Source of the DNA: UBA2779 sp965232615
Lineage (GTDB): Bacteria; Spirochaetota; Spirochaetia; DSM-2461
Direction: 5' to 3'
Assembly (NCBI GenBank): GCA_965232615.1
Contig: OZ246985.1
Coordinates: 434,001-498,000, forward strand
Length of the DNA: 64,000 nucleotides
This document shows positions 25,766-35,425 of the stretch, piece after piece. The first letter of the stretch is position 1; each line of letters begins with the position of its first letter. Made by a program: the position numbers and the translations under genes. Below the pieces are notes generated by a model. It saw only the letters and a program-made list of their open reading frames with translations. It was not told where the DNA came from and did no database searches.

Positions 25766-27154
25766 ATGGACAATGATTACAAAGTTTTTTGGGATGAAGC
25801 GGCTCGTCAACTGTTGAAAGAGAATAGAATTAATCAACAGGAATATGAAATGTGGTTTCTCAAAATGCTTTATACAGGTCAGGAGGGACATTCTCTTATT
25901 TTCAGCGTACCATCAAAGTTTTATCGCGATCAGGTAATATCCCGCTATCTCGTGCTGGTGGAAGAAAGATTGTCAGAACTATCCGGAACAAACTTATCCT
26001 TGAAATTAGAAGTAAGAAATTCAAAAGATGAAAATTTGAAAAGCGATACTACAGAGAACAGAGAAGTAAACACTGTGTCCGTCAGCGAATCGGCTGATAC
26101 TGATTCAAAACAGTTGCGTAAACCACACAGTCAACTCCGGGAAGATTATACATTTGATCAATATGTTATTGGAAACAATAATTCATTTGCTGTCAGTGCC
26201 GCTCATGCAATCAGTTCTGCTCCTGGAAAGAAATACAATCCTTTCCTGATTTATGGTGGAGTTGGTTTGGGTAAAACTCATCTCATGCAGGCTATCGGTT
26301 GTTATATCCACTACTCAATGGTCAAAAAAAAGGTTGTTTATATCACAGCTGAAACATTCATCAATGAATTTATTCAATCAATACAAACAAATACTCAACG
26401 AATCTTCAAGAATAAATATAGAAAAGTTGATGTTCTCCTCATTGATGATATCCACGATCTTCATGGTAAAAAAGAAACCCAGGAAGAACTGTTTCACACA
26501 TTCAATGCATTGTACGATGCCAGAAAACAACTGGTATTCACCTGTGATAGACCTCCATCTGAACTCAAAAACTTCACAAGCCGCTTACAAAGCAGGTTTG
26601 ATCTGGGATTGAATGTTGATCTCCAGCCGCCAAACTTTGAAACTCGATATGCAATACTGAATAAAAAACTGGAATCCATACAGGTTGATATTCCTGAAAA
26701 AATAATTGATCTCATTGCCCGCAATGTTACATCCAATGTTCGAGACCTTGAGGCTTCACTTACAAAAATGGTCGCTTACAGTGATTTGGTGGGCAAAAAA
26801 ATTACCATCGAGATAGCAAAGCATCAACTAAAAGGTGTCTTCTCGGGGCCCTTAAGTCCAAAGATTACCATTGATAGAGTACAAAGAGCTGTTTCTGAGT
26901 ATTTCAACATTACACCTGCGGATTTGAAATCAAAGAAACGAACAAAACATGTAACTTTCCCCAGACAAATTGCCATGTATATAATCAGAGAAATAACTGA
27001 CTTCTCAACAACTGAAATCGGATTAGAATTCGGTGGAAGAGATCATACGACTGTTATGCATTCCTGCCAGAGAATTGAAAATCAAATGAAGATTGATCCG
27101 ACTATTGAACCTTCAATCGCAAACCTTATACGTACCATAAAAGAAAGTGGATAA
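25766..27154 (+). CDS. dnaA: Chromosomal replication initiator DnaA
   Basis: 462-aa initiator. Domain I is at 1-85, a variable linker runs to about 125, and the AAA+ domain has Walker A GGVGLGKT (164-171) and Walker B LLIDDIHDL. The C-terminal DNA-binding domain ends with the DnaA signature region GGRDHTTVMHSCQRIE. GGAGAG precedes the ATG. Immediately downstream lie several DnaA boxes and a DnaA-trio-like tract, so the likely oriC is 3' of the gene. dnaN is not the next gene here. A DnaA box overlaps the dnaA stop codon (27146-27154). Confidence 0.98.
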   Translation: MDNDYKVFWDEAARQLLKENRINQQEYEMWFLKMLYTGQEGHSLIFSVPSKFYRDQVISRYLVLVEERLSELSGTNLSLKLEVRNSKDENLKSDTTENREVNTVSVSESADTDSKQLRKPHSQLREDYTFDQYVIGNNNSFAVSAAHAISSAPGKKYNPFLIYGGVGLGKTHLMQAIGCYIHYSMVKKKVVYITAETFINEFIQSIQTNTQRIFKNKYRKVDVLLIDDIHDLHGKKETQEELFHTFNALYDARKQLVFTCDRPPSELKNFTSRLQSRFDLGLNVDLQPPNFETRYAILNKKLESIQVDIPEKIIDLIARNVTSNVRDLEASLTKMVAYSDLVGKKITIEIAKHQLKGVFSGPLSPKITIDRVQRAVSEYFNITPADLKSKKRTKHVTFPRQIAMYIIREITDFSTTEIGLEFGGRDHTTVMHSCQRIENQMKIDPTIEPSIANLIRTIKESG

Positions 27155-27330
27155 TCAGGGTATAACTTTCCATCCTGGGGATAACCAGGATAAATTTACC
27201 GTTTATACTTTAATTATCCCCACAGTATCAACAGATGTTTTTCTATATGGTATAATATCTTACATTTGTTTTCCATTTTTCCACAGCCCCTATTACTACT
27301 ACTACTGATTATAAAGATATATGAGTAATG
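27146..27330 (+). other. Probable oriC: DnaA boxes, DnaA-trio tract and AT-rich unwinding element
   Basis: Box-like 9-mers: TTATCCACT (minus, 27146-27154), TTATCCCCA (minus, 27176-27184), TTATCCCCA (plus, 27214-27222) and TTTTCCACA (plus, 27277-27285). The last box is followed by a short C-rich spacer (27286-27290) and then TATTACTACTACTACTGA (27291-27308), a run of CTA triplets. This leads into AT-rich ATTATAAAGATATATGAG. Box, spacer, trio and AT-rich strand match the basal unwinding system described for Bacillus subtilis oriC. Confidence 0.82.
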
Positions 27331-27375
27331 CCTGTCAATTCCTGTATCAGGATGCATACGCCCTTATTATCTATG

Positions 27376-27536
27376 GGGCACCTCTAAAAAACCTTATTTC
27401 GTTTTTGGCTTGATCTTTTTCCTCGCTGCTACGTTGTCAAAATGCTCATGTAATCAGGTGCGTTCCTCGGAGCTTTGCTCCTGCGGTACGCACCACCACT
27501 GCGCCAAATTCCAAAAACGGTTTTTTAGAGGTTGCC
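27376..27536. mobile_element. Complete MITE-like element (161 bp)
   Basis: Ends GGGCACCTCTAAAAAACC and, inverted, GGCAACCTCTAAAAAACC. TATG occurs directly on both sides (27372-27375 and 27537-27540), a likely 4-bp target duplication. The interior carries the family core TTGTCAAAATGCTCA and an internal palindromic part around CCTCGGAGCTTTGCTCC. It has no coding capacity. It sits between oriC and the RND operon and is the cleanest complete copy in the window. Confidence 0.7.
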
Positions 27537-27580
27537 TATGAAAATTGACAATTTGATTTTCATCAATTATTATAAAACCC

Positions 27581-28666
27581 ATGTTCAATATTAGAAATCT
27601 GAATTTACCATTACTGGTGCTGGCAATCGTTTCAATATCCTGTTCACGTAAACCCGACAGCAATACAAATGCAACCTGGGAACCTCCTGAAGAGGGAACT
27701 CAAAATCTTGCTGTAGAAGGTATTATGGTTAAACACGGATCTCTAGTGGAAGAGATTCGAAGTTCTGGTGTCGTTAAAGGCATAAGAGAAGCCTGGGTTG
27801 TGTCAGAAACAGAAGGTTTAATAAGAGAATTGCATTTCAAACTTGGTGATTATGTAAGAAGTAATGAAGTGCTATTGGTAATTGAAAATGATATTGCTGC
27901 ACAAAACCGTGATCTGGCCCAGGGACAATACAGAACAGCACAGTTGGAATTCCAGGCATCTGAGCAATCGAGAGAGAATGGAAGTATATCTGAACTTCAA
28001 TTCAGTCAAGTAACAGATCGGCTTCTTGCCGCAAAATCTGCTATGGTGGCAGCTTTCGATGCGTATGAAAATACTTTTCTTAAAGCGCCTTTTTCCGGAG
28101 CAGTGGCCACCAGAGGCAATGGACTTGATGTTGGAAACTATCTTTCCCGTGGAATGAGAGTTGCCCGTATTGTTGATTATTCTTCTTTTCGATCTGAAAT
28201 CAGTGTTGGAGAAGGACATATTCTGTTGATCCGGGAGGGATCAGTTGTAGAGGTAACAGGAAGTGATGGATTAACTCGAAATGGAAGAGTCCGTGCTGTA
28301 TCAGCAGGCAGTGATGGCAGTACGGGGAGTTTTACGGTTGTGGTGGAATGGGCACCGCTGGAGAACGATAAACTAAAATCAGGTATGTCAGTGGATATTG
28401 CTATAAAGGTAAGCGGAAGAGTAGAACACATCATTGCTCCGGTTACAGCCATCCTTTACCGTGGCGGAGAGAGTTTTGTTTATGTTGATTCCAATGGTCA
28501 GGCTGAACCTCGTCTTATTGATATTGGCAACAGGCTGGGTGAAAGGATTGAAGTCTTGTCTGGTCTGGATGCTGGAGAAGTTGTTATAACCAGTAGACTG
28601 GCTTCTATATCACCGGGATTTCCTGTTATAGCTACTGTTATAAACGGAGATGAAGGTACTGAATGA
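27581..28666 (+). CDS. RND efflux periplasmic adaptor lipoprotein
   Basis: 361-aa membrane-fusion protein of an RND efflux pump. The signal peptide ends in VSISC (lipobox Cys21). The order is barrel-sandwich/lipoyl half (VVSETEGLIRELHFKLGDYV), alpha-helical hairpin (YRTAQLEFQASEQSRENGSIS), second lipoyl half (LKAPFSGAVATRGNGLDVG), then beta-barrel and membrane-proximal domains. The ATG at 27581 has no strong ribosome site. It overlaps the downstream transporter by 4 nt (ATGA), so the two are translationally coupled. No outer-membrane TolC-type gene follows in the operon. Confidence 0.93.
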   Translation: MFNIRNLNLPLLVLAIVSISCSRKPDSNTNATWEPPEEGTQNLAVEGIMVKHGSLVEEIRSSGVVKGIREAWVVSETEGLIRELHFKLGDYVRSNEVLLVIENDIAAQNRDLAQGQYRTAQLEFQASEQSRENGSISELQFSQVTDRLLAAKSAMVAAFDAYENTFLKAPFSGAVATRGNGLDVGNYLSRGMRVARIVDYSSFRSEISVGEGHILLIREGSVVEVTGSDGLTRNGRVRAVSAGSDGSTGSFTVVVEWAPLENDKLKSGMSVDIAIKVSGRVEHIIAPVTAILYRGGESFVYVDSNGQAEPRLIDIGNRLGERIEVLSGLDAGEVVITSRLASISPGFPVIATVINGDEGTE

Positions 28667-31600
28667 AGATAGGTCATTTTTCAGTCAATAATCCAGTGCT
28701 CATCAATATTATCATGTTCGCATTACTTGTTATGGGAGCTATTACCCTCAGTAGAATTCCCAGGGAATTGTTTGCTGAGGTACCATTCTATTTTGTTGTG
28801 ATACAAGTTCCCTGGCCAGGAGTATCAGCCCGGGAAGTGGAACAACAACTAACGATTCCCATAGAAGATGAAATGCAGGGTCTCGATGATCTGGATTCTG
28901 TTACTTCCTTCAGTTCGGAAGGCATTTCCATCGTCAGTATTCGATTCAATGATGGCATAAGCAGGAATCGTTTCGATAAGCTTACAATAGATGTGAATAC
29001 TCGATTTTCCAGGGTTTCCCTGCCGGATGATACAGTCGATCCTTCTGTGAGTACATTTTCTTCCAATGACTTTGCTCCCGTTATTGAGATAATTCTATCT
29101 GGAAATGTCGGTTATGAAGAATTAGTTAAAACAGCAAAAATGCTTGAAAGTCCATTGCTACGAATATCGGAAGTAGATGACATTGATCTTATCGGTATTA
29201 GAGATAGACAAATTGTCCTTTCCACTGATCGGGCAGCTCTTGAATCACGAGAGATCTCTCTGAATGAAATGCTTCAGGCCATCAAGTCGCGCAATGTCAA
29301 TGTTCCAGGCGGAACATTGAAAACAAATACCCGAAATTATCTTGTGCGTACCATGGGTGAAATAGATGAAATTGAAGACTTCGGAGAAGTCGTTATTCGG
29401 CGAACAGCGGAAATCAATGGTTCAGTCAGGGTCAGGGATGTTGCAGAAGTTATGGATGAGTATGATCCTGATGGATCTCAGGTCCGTTTCGATGGCGACA
29501 CAGCCATAATGCTCAGAGTAATAAAGGTTCCCAGTGGGGGTTCTATAAGAATTATTGAATCTGTGAAAGAAGTGATGAATGACTGGAATGACAGGATTCC
29601 CAACGATATAAAAGTGAATTATCTCAATGATTCATCTGTTTATATTCAAACCAATATGAGAATACTTCTGACTAATGCCTTGATTGGATTAGTCTTTCTT
29701 ATTGTAATACTGTTCATTTTCGTTGGATTCAGGAATGCGCTAATCACAGCGCTGGGTATTCCAGTCACATTTGCCATTACATTGATCATCCTGGAACTGA
29801 CAGGTCAAACTTTTAATACAAATACGCTTTTCGGCATGATTCTTGTTTTAGGACTTGTTGTGGATCATGCCATTGTCATCATCGAAAACAGTTTTCGTTT
29901 TCGTCAATTGAATCTCAATCGGCATGATGCGGCAATAAGAGGAACCAACCAGGTAGCCATACCGGTTATTGCGGCCACAGCAACCACTGTGGCTGCTTTT
30001 CTTCCATTGATGATACTACCGGGAGTAATGGGAAAGTTTTTAAGGGTAATTCCATTCACTGTAACCATAGCACTTGTCGCTTCTACCGCGGAAGCGTTAC
30101 TGTTTTTGCCATCGCATTATGCTGATTGGCCCGAAGGCCGGAAAACAAAACTGGAAGGAAAGATATTCAAAAGATTCCGTTCCAGATTTCGCCGCCTTTC
30201 AGCCAGGACGTATAAATGGAAAAAACTGACGGTGCTGCTTACCATTCTTTTCATGTTCGCATCCTTTGGATTGATTCCTCTACTTCAGCAGGATTTATTC
30301 AGCGATGAAGATATTGCCAGGTTTTATATTGATTGCACAATGTCTCCGGGTACACCCATCCATAAAACCAATCAGGTTATCAGCAGGTTTGAGGATAAAC
30401 TTCTCCCTCTGGTTGGGAATGGAGAAGTAACGGCCATCACAACATCCGTGGGTTTCATGGCGGGAGAAACAGGAAACTCAGAGGGAGCTTCAGTTGCTCA
30501 GATTTCAGTGTTCCTTGTTGAAAAAGACCAGGGTAGAGAACGTTCCGTTTCCACGATTCTTGCCGAGGTAGAAAAATTAACGAGCAATATATTGGGAACG
30601 GACAAAGTTCTCTATAGAAAGGTAAATAATGGTCCACCAACAGATCCTCCCGTGTCATTCAGAATTTTTGGTAACAGTTATGATGATCTTCTGATTGTCG
30701 CTGATCGCATACGGAGTGAACTGGCTGCAGATGATGATATTTTTAACATCCAGGACAATTATGAACTGGGTTCCCAGGAACTGGTAATCCAGGTGAATGA
30801 GGAAAGGGCCACATCATTTGGATTATCAGTTTCATCAGTAGGGCAATACATCCGCTCCTCAGTGGAAGAAATTAAGGCAACGACTTTCTTCAAAGACAAC
30901 GAAACGATAGATGTAATTGTCAGATTTTCTGATGCAGGAAGCTTTGATCCCAGTTTCTTAAGCCAGTCGAAAATCATCTCCCCAACGGGTAAAGCGGTTC
31001 CTCTATCTGCGGTTGCAAAAGTGATAAGCGGGGATTCGCTTGCTTCAATCAAACGTTTCGATGGCCGTCGTGAAATAACTGTTACAGCGGATGCGTATTC
31101 TAAAAGAAACGTTCCCTCCATCAACGAACGGATAAAAGATATCTGGACAGAGGAGTATTCCAGCCGTTATCCAGATGTAGAAATAACCGTTGGTGGAGAA
31201 TTTGCAGAATTCAATAATCTTCTGATAAAAATCGCCCGCTTATTTCTGGTTGGTATCTTCCTGATATATATTATCCTTGGTGCCCAGTTCAGGAGCTATT
31301 TACAACCATTCCTTATTATGTTCTCTGTTCCTCTGGCGTTATCAGGTGTTGTAATCTATCTCACAGCAACAGGCACTTTGTTCAGTATTCCGGTTCTCTA
31401 TGCAGGTGTAGCACTGGCTGGAATTGCTGTCAATGATGCCATTGTATTGATCAGCTTCATCAATGAAAAACGCCGGGAAGGTTTATCGATTAAGGATGCG
31501 GTACTCGATGCTGCGGAAACCCGTTTTCGCCCGATTCTGTTGACCAGTCTCACAACAATTGCCGGACTGGCTCCAACAGCATTTGGAATCGGCGGAAAAT

Positions 31601-31749
31601 CCATCTCATGGGGTCCCATGGCAGGAACAATCGTGTTCGGACTGATTTTTTCGACTCTGGCAACCCTGGTTTTTATACCGGCATTTTATGGTATGCTGTT
31701 TGATCGAAGTTCAAAGAAAGAGGTAAAACCAGTTGAAACAGCAACATAA
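28663..31749 (+). CDS. RND efflux transporter (AcrB/HAE-like inner-membrane pump)
   Basis: 1028-aa proton-driven exporter. The first membrane helix begins NPVLINIIMFALLVMGAITL, followed by a large periplasmic porter loop, helices 2-6 (around 335-480), a second large loop, and helices 8-12 ending near FIPAFYGMLF. LVVDHAIVIIENSFR in helix 4 carries the Asp expected in the proton relay of this family (position DHA rather than the DD pair of AcrB). Length and the internal duplication are typical. It works with the adaptor lipoprotein encoded immediately upstream. The substrate cannot be predicted. Confidence 0.94.
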   Translation: MKIGHFSVNNPVLINIIMFALLVMGAITLSRIPRELFAEVPFYFVVIQVPWPGVSAREVEQQLTIPIEDEMQGLDDLDSVTSFSSEGISIVSIRFNDGISRNRFDKLTIDVNTRFSRVSLPDDTVDPSVSTFSSNDFAPVIEIILSGNVGYEELVKTAKMLESPLLRISEVDDIDLIGIRDRQIVLSTDRAALESREISLNEMLQAIKSRNVNVPGGTLKTNTRNYLVRTMGEIDEIEDFGEVVIRRTAEINGSVRVRDVAEVMDEYDPDGSQVRFDGDTAIMLRVIKVPSGGSIRIIESVKEVMNDWNDRIPNDIKVNYLNDSSVYIQTNMRILLTNALIGLVFLIVILFIFVGFRNALITALGIPVTFAITLIILELTGQTFNTNTLFGMILVLGLVVDHAIVIIENSFRFRQLNLNRHDAAIRGTNQVAIPVIAATATTVAAFLPLMILPGVMGKFLRVIPFTVTIALVASTAEALLFLPSHYADWPEGRKTKLEGKIFKRFRSRFRRLSARTYKWKKLTVLLTILFMFASFGLIPLLQQDLFSDEDIARFYIDCTMSPGTPIHKTNQVISRFEDKLLPLVGNGEVTAITTSVGFMAGETGNSEGASVAQISVFLVEKDQGRERSVSTILAEVEKLTSNILGTDKVLYRKVNNGPPTDPPVSFRIFGNSYDDLLIVADRIRSELAADDDIFNIQDNYELGSQELVIQVNEERATSFGLSVSSVGQYIRSSVEEIKATTFFKDNETIDVIVRFSDAGSFDPSFLSQSKIISPTGKAVPLSAVAKVISGDSLASIKRFDGRREITVTADAYSKRNVPSINERIKDIWTEEYSSRYPDVEITVGGEFAEFNNLLIKIARLFLVGIFLIYIILGAQFRSYLQPFLIMFSVPLALSGVVIYLTATGTLFSIPVLYAGVALAGIAVNDAIVLISFINEKRREGLSIKDAVLDAAETRFRPILLTSLTTIAGLAPTAFGIGGKSISWGPMAGTIVFGLIFSTLATLVFIPAFYGMLFDRSSKKEVKPVETAT

Positions 31750-32512
31750 CAGCCGGCATTTTCTAATATGGGTAGTATTTCTGATTTTCTTCCCCATTTC
31801 TTTAGCCTTTGCCTTTGATACTCCTGTAGTGGATTTATCAGAGATTGATAAGGTAACAGTTGAAACCGGCGTGTCTATTTTTAAGCGGGCCAGTAATGAA
31901 GTCTGGGCAAGCAATACCCCTTTTGAAAGCACGATGACTCTTCTTGATCATGCGGAGGATAGCTTTTCAGCGGTAACGGACAGTGCCACGAAAAAGTACT
32001 TTCTTGCTCAGGTGGAAATCTATCGTGGAAGAATCACCTATATAACGTCGACAAAGTCCAGGGCCCGCCCATACTTCTCGAAAGCTATGGAACTGGCCAG
32101 AGAATCTGTCAATGAGCGGGAAAGTTCTGACGGCTACAGAGTTCTTGCAGCGGCCGGAGCTTCCTGGATGTCAACAAAAGGTTTGGCCGGTATAATGGAG
32201 ATGAGTCAAAAAGTAAAGGAATGGTCGGATACAGCCTTGGAACTTAATCCTCATAACGCTCTGGCTGTGGTAATCAATGCCCAGGGACTTATCCATGCGC
32301 CCAGATTTGCGGGTGGGGATCCAGAAGAAGCTATACACCGATTGTCCATTCAAATCAAACGGCAGGATCTCTCTGATATTGAACGGTTTCAAACCATTCT
32401 GGGACTGGCCCAGGCTCACAAAAAACTTCGGCAGAAAGATGAGTTTGTTTTACGATGTAATGATGCAAGACGGATTTTTCCTGAAAATCGTATGCTGAAA
32501 GGTTGTAAGTAG
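31733..32512 (+). CDS. Exported TPR-like protein, third gene of the RND operon
   Basis: 259-aa protein with an N-terminal signal peptide (FLIWVVFLIFFPISLAFA). The mature part is helical with TPR-like repeats: YFSKAMELARESVNERESS, SDTALELNPHNALAVVINAQ, then AEAH-type repeats to the C-terminus. It starts at a TTG (31733) preceded by AAAGAGG and overlaps the end of the transporter gene by 17 nt, so it is co-translated. The layout resembles periplasmic TPR proteins of the TatT type, but a homology call is not certain. An accessory role in efflux assembly or periplasmic scaffolding is inferred from the operon. Confidence 0.7.
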   Translation: MKQQHNSRHFLIWVVFLIFFPISLAFAFDTPVVDLSEIDKVTVETGVSIFKRASNEVWASNTPFESTMTLLDHAEDSFSAVTDSATKKYFLAQVEIYRGRITYITSTKSRARPYFSKAMELARESVNERESSDGYRVLAAAGASWMSTKGLAGIMEMSQKVKEWSDTALELNPHNALAVVINAQGLIHAPRFAGGDPEEAIHRLSIQIKRQDLSDIERFQTILGLAQAHKKLRQKDEFVLRCNDARRIFPENRMLKGCK

Positions 32513-32599
32513 AATCCGATTATGAAGACCTTATCACGAGTCTTTCAGATTCAGGGGTGAGATTACGGGCATCTTTTTGTCTGAAATGTATTGATGTAA

Positions 32600-32617
32600 G
32601 GGTACCTCTAAAAAACC
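32600..32617. repeat. MITE-like terminal repeat, single end
   Basis: GGGTACCTCTAAAAAACC, in the gap between the RND operon and the XRE regulator. The internal sequence (CGTATTATCAAAATGCTG near 32646-32663) keeps a degenerate family core. The second end is not recognisable. Confidence 0.6.
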
Positions 32618-32707
32618 GTTTACAACACCTCTCAATTCTCTAATAGCGTATTATCAAAATGCTGTTGGATTGTGGCTGAATTTATGGAATTATCCCAATA
32701 TTGATAT

Positions 32708-33064
32708 ATGCAGGGTTCACAGATTCTAGAAATACTGGCAGCGAATGTAAAACGTGTCCGTATTGAAATGGGTTATTCTCAATTGAAACTTTCTGAGCTT
32801 GCAAATATCAGCCCAGGTTACATGTGTGACATTGAAAATTGCCGAAAATGGCCTGGTTCAAATAGTCTGGCAGCATTGGCTCAGGCATTGAAACTGGATC
32901 CATATCAACTTCTCCTTCCCTCAGATGATTCGCCTTACTTTGAGAGGCACAGCACATTGACATCCTATACAAGGAATCTTAAAAAAGTGCTGGCTGAAAG
33001 TGTTGACAATGCCTATGAACAATTTTTACAGCCTTATGGGCCGAGGCGTGATGAAGATGGATAG
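32708..33064 (+). CDS. XRE-family helix-turn-helix regulator
   Basis: 118-aa protein with a Cro/CI-type HTH at about residues 8-62 (LAANVKRVRIEMGYSQLKLS, then ISPGYMCDIENCRKWPG). A C-terminal tail of about 50 residues has no recognisable domain. No strong ribosome site precedes the ATG. It is followed after 6 nt by the convergent malQ stop. The target is unknown and no neighbouring operator was identified. It is likely a stand-alone regulator. Confidence 0.85.
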   Translation: MQGSQILEILAANVKRVRIEMGYSQLKLSELANISPGYMCDIENCRKWPGSNSLAALAQALKLDPYQLLLPSDDSPYFERHSTLTSYTRNLKKVLAESVDNAYEQFLQPYGPRRDEDG

Positions 33065-33070
33065 AGAGAC

Positions 33071-34573
33071 TTAATCCGGCAGTCTATCACTCTCTTCAGT
33101 AATATCTCTTAAATTCATTGCCGCTTTTTCACTTAATTCTTTTTTTGATATCCGCCAGGTCCAGTTTCCATGAGATGTCCCAGGTGTATTGAACCGCGCT
33201 TCACTTCCTAAACCCGAAATGTCCTGTATGGGTATTACAGCCAGGTTCGCAACAGATTTCATTGCTGCGTGTACAATGGCTCTTGCGAATTCTCTGCCAT
33301 TGATATCAGGAGACAGTTTCAAGTAGTTTTGTGCGGTTAATCTATCGGACTCTGAAGTGGAATCGTACCATCCGGCACAGGTGTCATTGTCATGAGTTCC
33401 TGTATACACAATACAGTTCGGGGTGTAGAGATGGGGAAGATAGTTGTTCTCCTCGGATGAATCAAAGGCGAATTGGAGAACTTTCATGCCGGGAAAGTCA
33501 AATTCCTTCATCAGTGCAACAACATCTTCGGTAATTATGCCCAGGTCTTCAGCGATGATGGGAGGAGTCCCAAGAACATTTCTTACATGCTGAAAGAGTT
33601 TTTGTCCCGGTGATGGAATCCACTTACCATTAACAGCCGTTTCTTCTCCGCAGGGGATAGCCCAACAGGCTGCAAAACCCCGAAAATGGTCAATCCTTAA
33701 AACATCGTATTGTTCCAGTTTGTTTTTTAAGACTGATATCCACCAGGAAAAATTGTTTTTTTCCATAGTTTCCCAATTGTACAGGGGATTACCCCACCGC
33801 TGACCTGTTGCACTAAAATAGTCTGGAGGTACTCCAGAGACAAGGGTTGGACTTCTGTTTTGATCAAGGAGGAAAAGTTCTGGCTGGGACCAGCAGTCTG
33901 AAGAATCACTGGATACAAAGATGGGTTGGTCACCAATGATTCTTATTCCCCTGCTGGAAGCTGCTTCTTTAGTTGTCTTCCACTGTTTATCGAAGATGTA
34001 CTGTGTGAAGGAATGATATTCCACAGAGTCGGAAAGCTTTTCTCTTATGGAATCAATGGCAGATGGCTCTTTGAACTTAAGTGGTTTTGGCCATTGATCC
34101 CATGGCTTTCCGTCCTGGTTTGTTTTGATGGCCATAAACAAGCAGTAGTCGTCGAGCCAGTAGGCATTTTTCTCTCGGAAGCATTTGAATTCAGTTGACT
34201 CTACTACTTCTCTGGATTGCTCCCATGCCTTGTAGAGAATCGCTGTTTTCAGAGGGATGAGTTTTCCATAGTCAACCCTCCCCGGTGGAAATCTGGAAAT
34301 AGAAGCCACTTCATTTTTTTCCAGAAGTCCAAGCTCAATGAGATTTTCAAGGTCGATGAGATTGGGATTCCCGGCAAAGGCACTGAAACCCTGATATGGA
34401 GAGTCTCCATATCCTGTTGGAACAAGAGGACATATTTGCCAGTAGCTTTGTCCGGCTTCCTTGAGCCAATCCAGGAAGCTATGGGTTTGTTTGCCAAGTG
34501 TTCCTATACCAAACTGGCCCGGAATAGCTGTAGGATGAAGAAGAATACCACTTCTGCGGGGGAAATTGCTCAT
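33071..34573 (-). CDS. malQ: 4-alpha-glucanotransferase
   Basis: 500-aa GH77 amylomaltase that disproportionates maltodextrins in the cytoplasm. It starts with the typical MSNFPRRSGILLHPTAIPGQFGIG. The catalytic nucleophile Asp is in LRIDHFRGFAA, the acid/base Glu in IAEDLGIITEDV, and the transition-state Asp in YTGTHDNDT. The length is standard for the bacterial short form. It lies 5 nt downstream of the macro-domain gene on the same strand. No other maltose genes are adjacent, though a MalK/UgpC-type ATPase lies about 850 bp away on the other strand. Confidence 0.96.
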   Translation of the reverse strand: MSNFPRRSGILLHPTAIPGQFGIGTLGKQTHSFLDWLKEAGQSYWQICPLVPTGYGDSPYQGFSAFAGNPNLIDLENLIELGLLEKNEVASISRFPPGRVDYGKLIPLKTAILYKAWEQSREVVESTEFKCFREKNAYWLDDYCLFMAIKTNQDGKPWDQWPKPLKFKEPSAIDSIREKLSDSVEYHSFTQYIFDKQWKTTKEAASSRGIRIIGDQPIFVSSDSSDCWSQPELFLLDQNRSPTLVSGVPPDYFSATGQRWGNPLYNWETMEKNNFSWWISVLKNKLEQYDVLRIDHFRGFAACWAIPCGEETAVNGKWIPSPGQKLFQHVRNVLGTPPIIAEDLGIITEDVVALMKEFDFPGMKVLQFAFDSSEENNYLPHLYTPNCIVYTGTHDNDTCAGWYDSTSESDRLTAQNYLKLSPDINGREFARAIVHAAMKSVANLAVIPIQDISGLGSEARFNTPGTSHGNWTWRISKKELSEKAAMNLRDITEESDRLPD

Positions 34574-34578
34574 AGTGT

Positions 34579-35124
34579 CTATTTCTCCAACCTGGATACA
34601 GTATCAAGAAAGGCCGTATAATTCGATGCGGAGAAGAATACTAACGTAATCTTGTCAGGTATAGGATGCCTGGGAATCCAATCGTTTAGAACTGACCAGA
34701 CGACTGTTGCAGCTTTGTCATGGGGGTAGCCATACACACCTGTGGAAATTGAAGGAAAGGCCAGCGTTTTCATACCTGTTTCGGCTGCTTTTTCCAGAGA
34801 GTTGCGATAGGCATCGGCCAGAAGTTCATTCTCGCCTTTCTTTCCTCCAGACCATACAGGCCCAACAGTATGAATGACATATCGACAGGGTAAGTTACCG
34901 GAACCAGTTACAACGGCCTGACCGACAGGAAGTCCCGCACGCAGTATTGAGTTTCTTAGTTGACGACATTCTTCCAGTATCGCTGAACCACCTGTGCGAT
35001 GAATGGCGCCATCCACCCCTCCTCCCCCCATAAGGGAGGAATTGGCAGCATTAACAATGCCATCCCCCTGAAAAACAGTTATATCATTTATTGAAGCTTC
35101 CAACCGCCCATCATACCATTCCAT
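34579..35124 (-). CDS. Macro-domain protein (O-acetyl-ADP-ribose deacetylase type)
   Basis: 181-aa MacroD/YmdB-like protein. The ADP-ribose pocket motifs are present: GDGIVNAANSSLMGGGGVDG (residues about 21-40, with the Asn and Gly-rich loop) and STGVYGYP in the C-terminal half. The family removes mono-ADP-ribose or hydrolyses O-acetyl-ADP-ribose. A good ribosome site (AGGAGTAAT) precedes the ATG. It is co-transcribed with malQ, and the functional link is not obvious. Sirtuin or ADP-ribosyltransferase genes were not seen nearby. Confidence 0.92.
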   Translation of the reverse strand: MEWYDGRLEASINDITVFQGDGIVNAANSSLMGGGGVDGAIHRTGGSAILEECRQLRNSILRAGLPVGQAVVTGSGNLPCRYVIHTVGPVWSGGKKGENELLADAYRNSLEKAAETGMKTLAFPSISTGVYGYPHDKAATVVWSVLNDWIPRHPIPDKITLVFFSASNYTAFLDTVSRLEK

Positions 35125-35206
35125 AAGATATTACTCCTGAAACGATACTGACATGAAAATGGATATTGATCCATTCAGAGATTCATGATAAATTGCTTTT
35201 ATTTCT

Positions 35207-35280
35207 GGGGGGTTAGCTCAGTTGGCTAGAGCGGTTGGTTCGCAATCAACAGGTCGTCGGTTCGAATCCGATATCCTCCA
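35207..35280 (+). tRNA. tRNA-Ala (anticodon CGC)
   Basis: 74 nt folding into a standard cloverleaf. The acceptor GGGGGGT pairs with ATCCTCC and includes a G-T at 3:70, the alanine identity pair. The D stem is GCTC/GAGC, the anticodon stem GTTGG/TCAAC with loop TTCGCAA (anticodon CGC), and the T arm GTCGG-TTCGAAT-CCGAT. The discriminator is A. CCA is not encoded. Confidence 0.9.
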
Positions 35281-35425
35281 ATTTGGAAAAAGTTGTCCAT
35301 GACAGCAAGTCATCCCGTCTGCCTGCGTGCAATGTACAGACAGGTAAAAGCAGAGTATTGACAATTTATTGTTCGACAGGTATGCTGTAAGCATAAAATA
35401 AAACCCTTAGAAGGGAGGTATGCTT

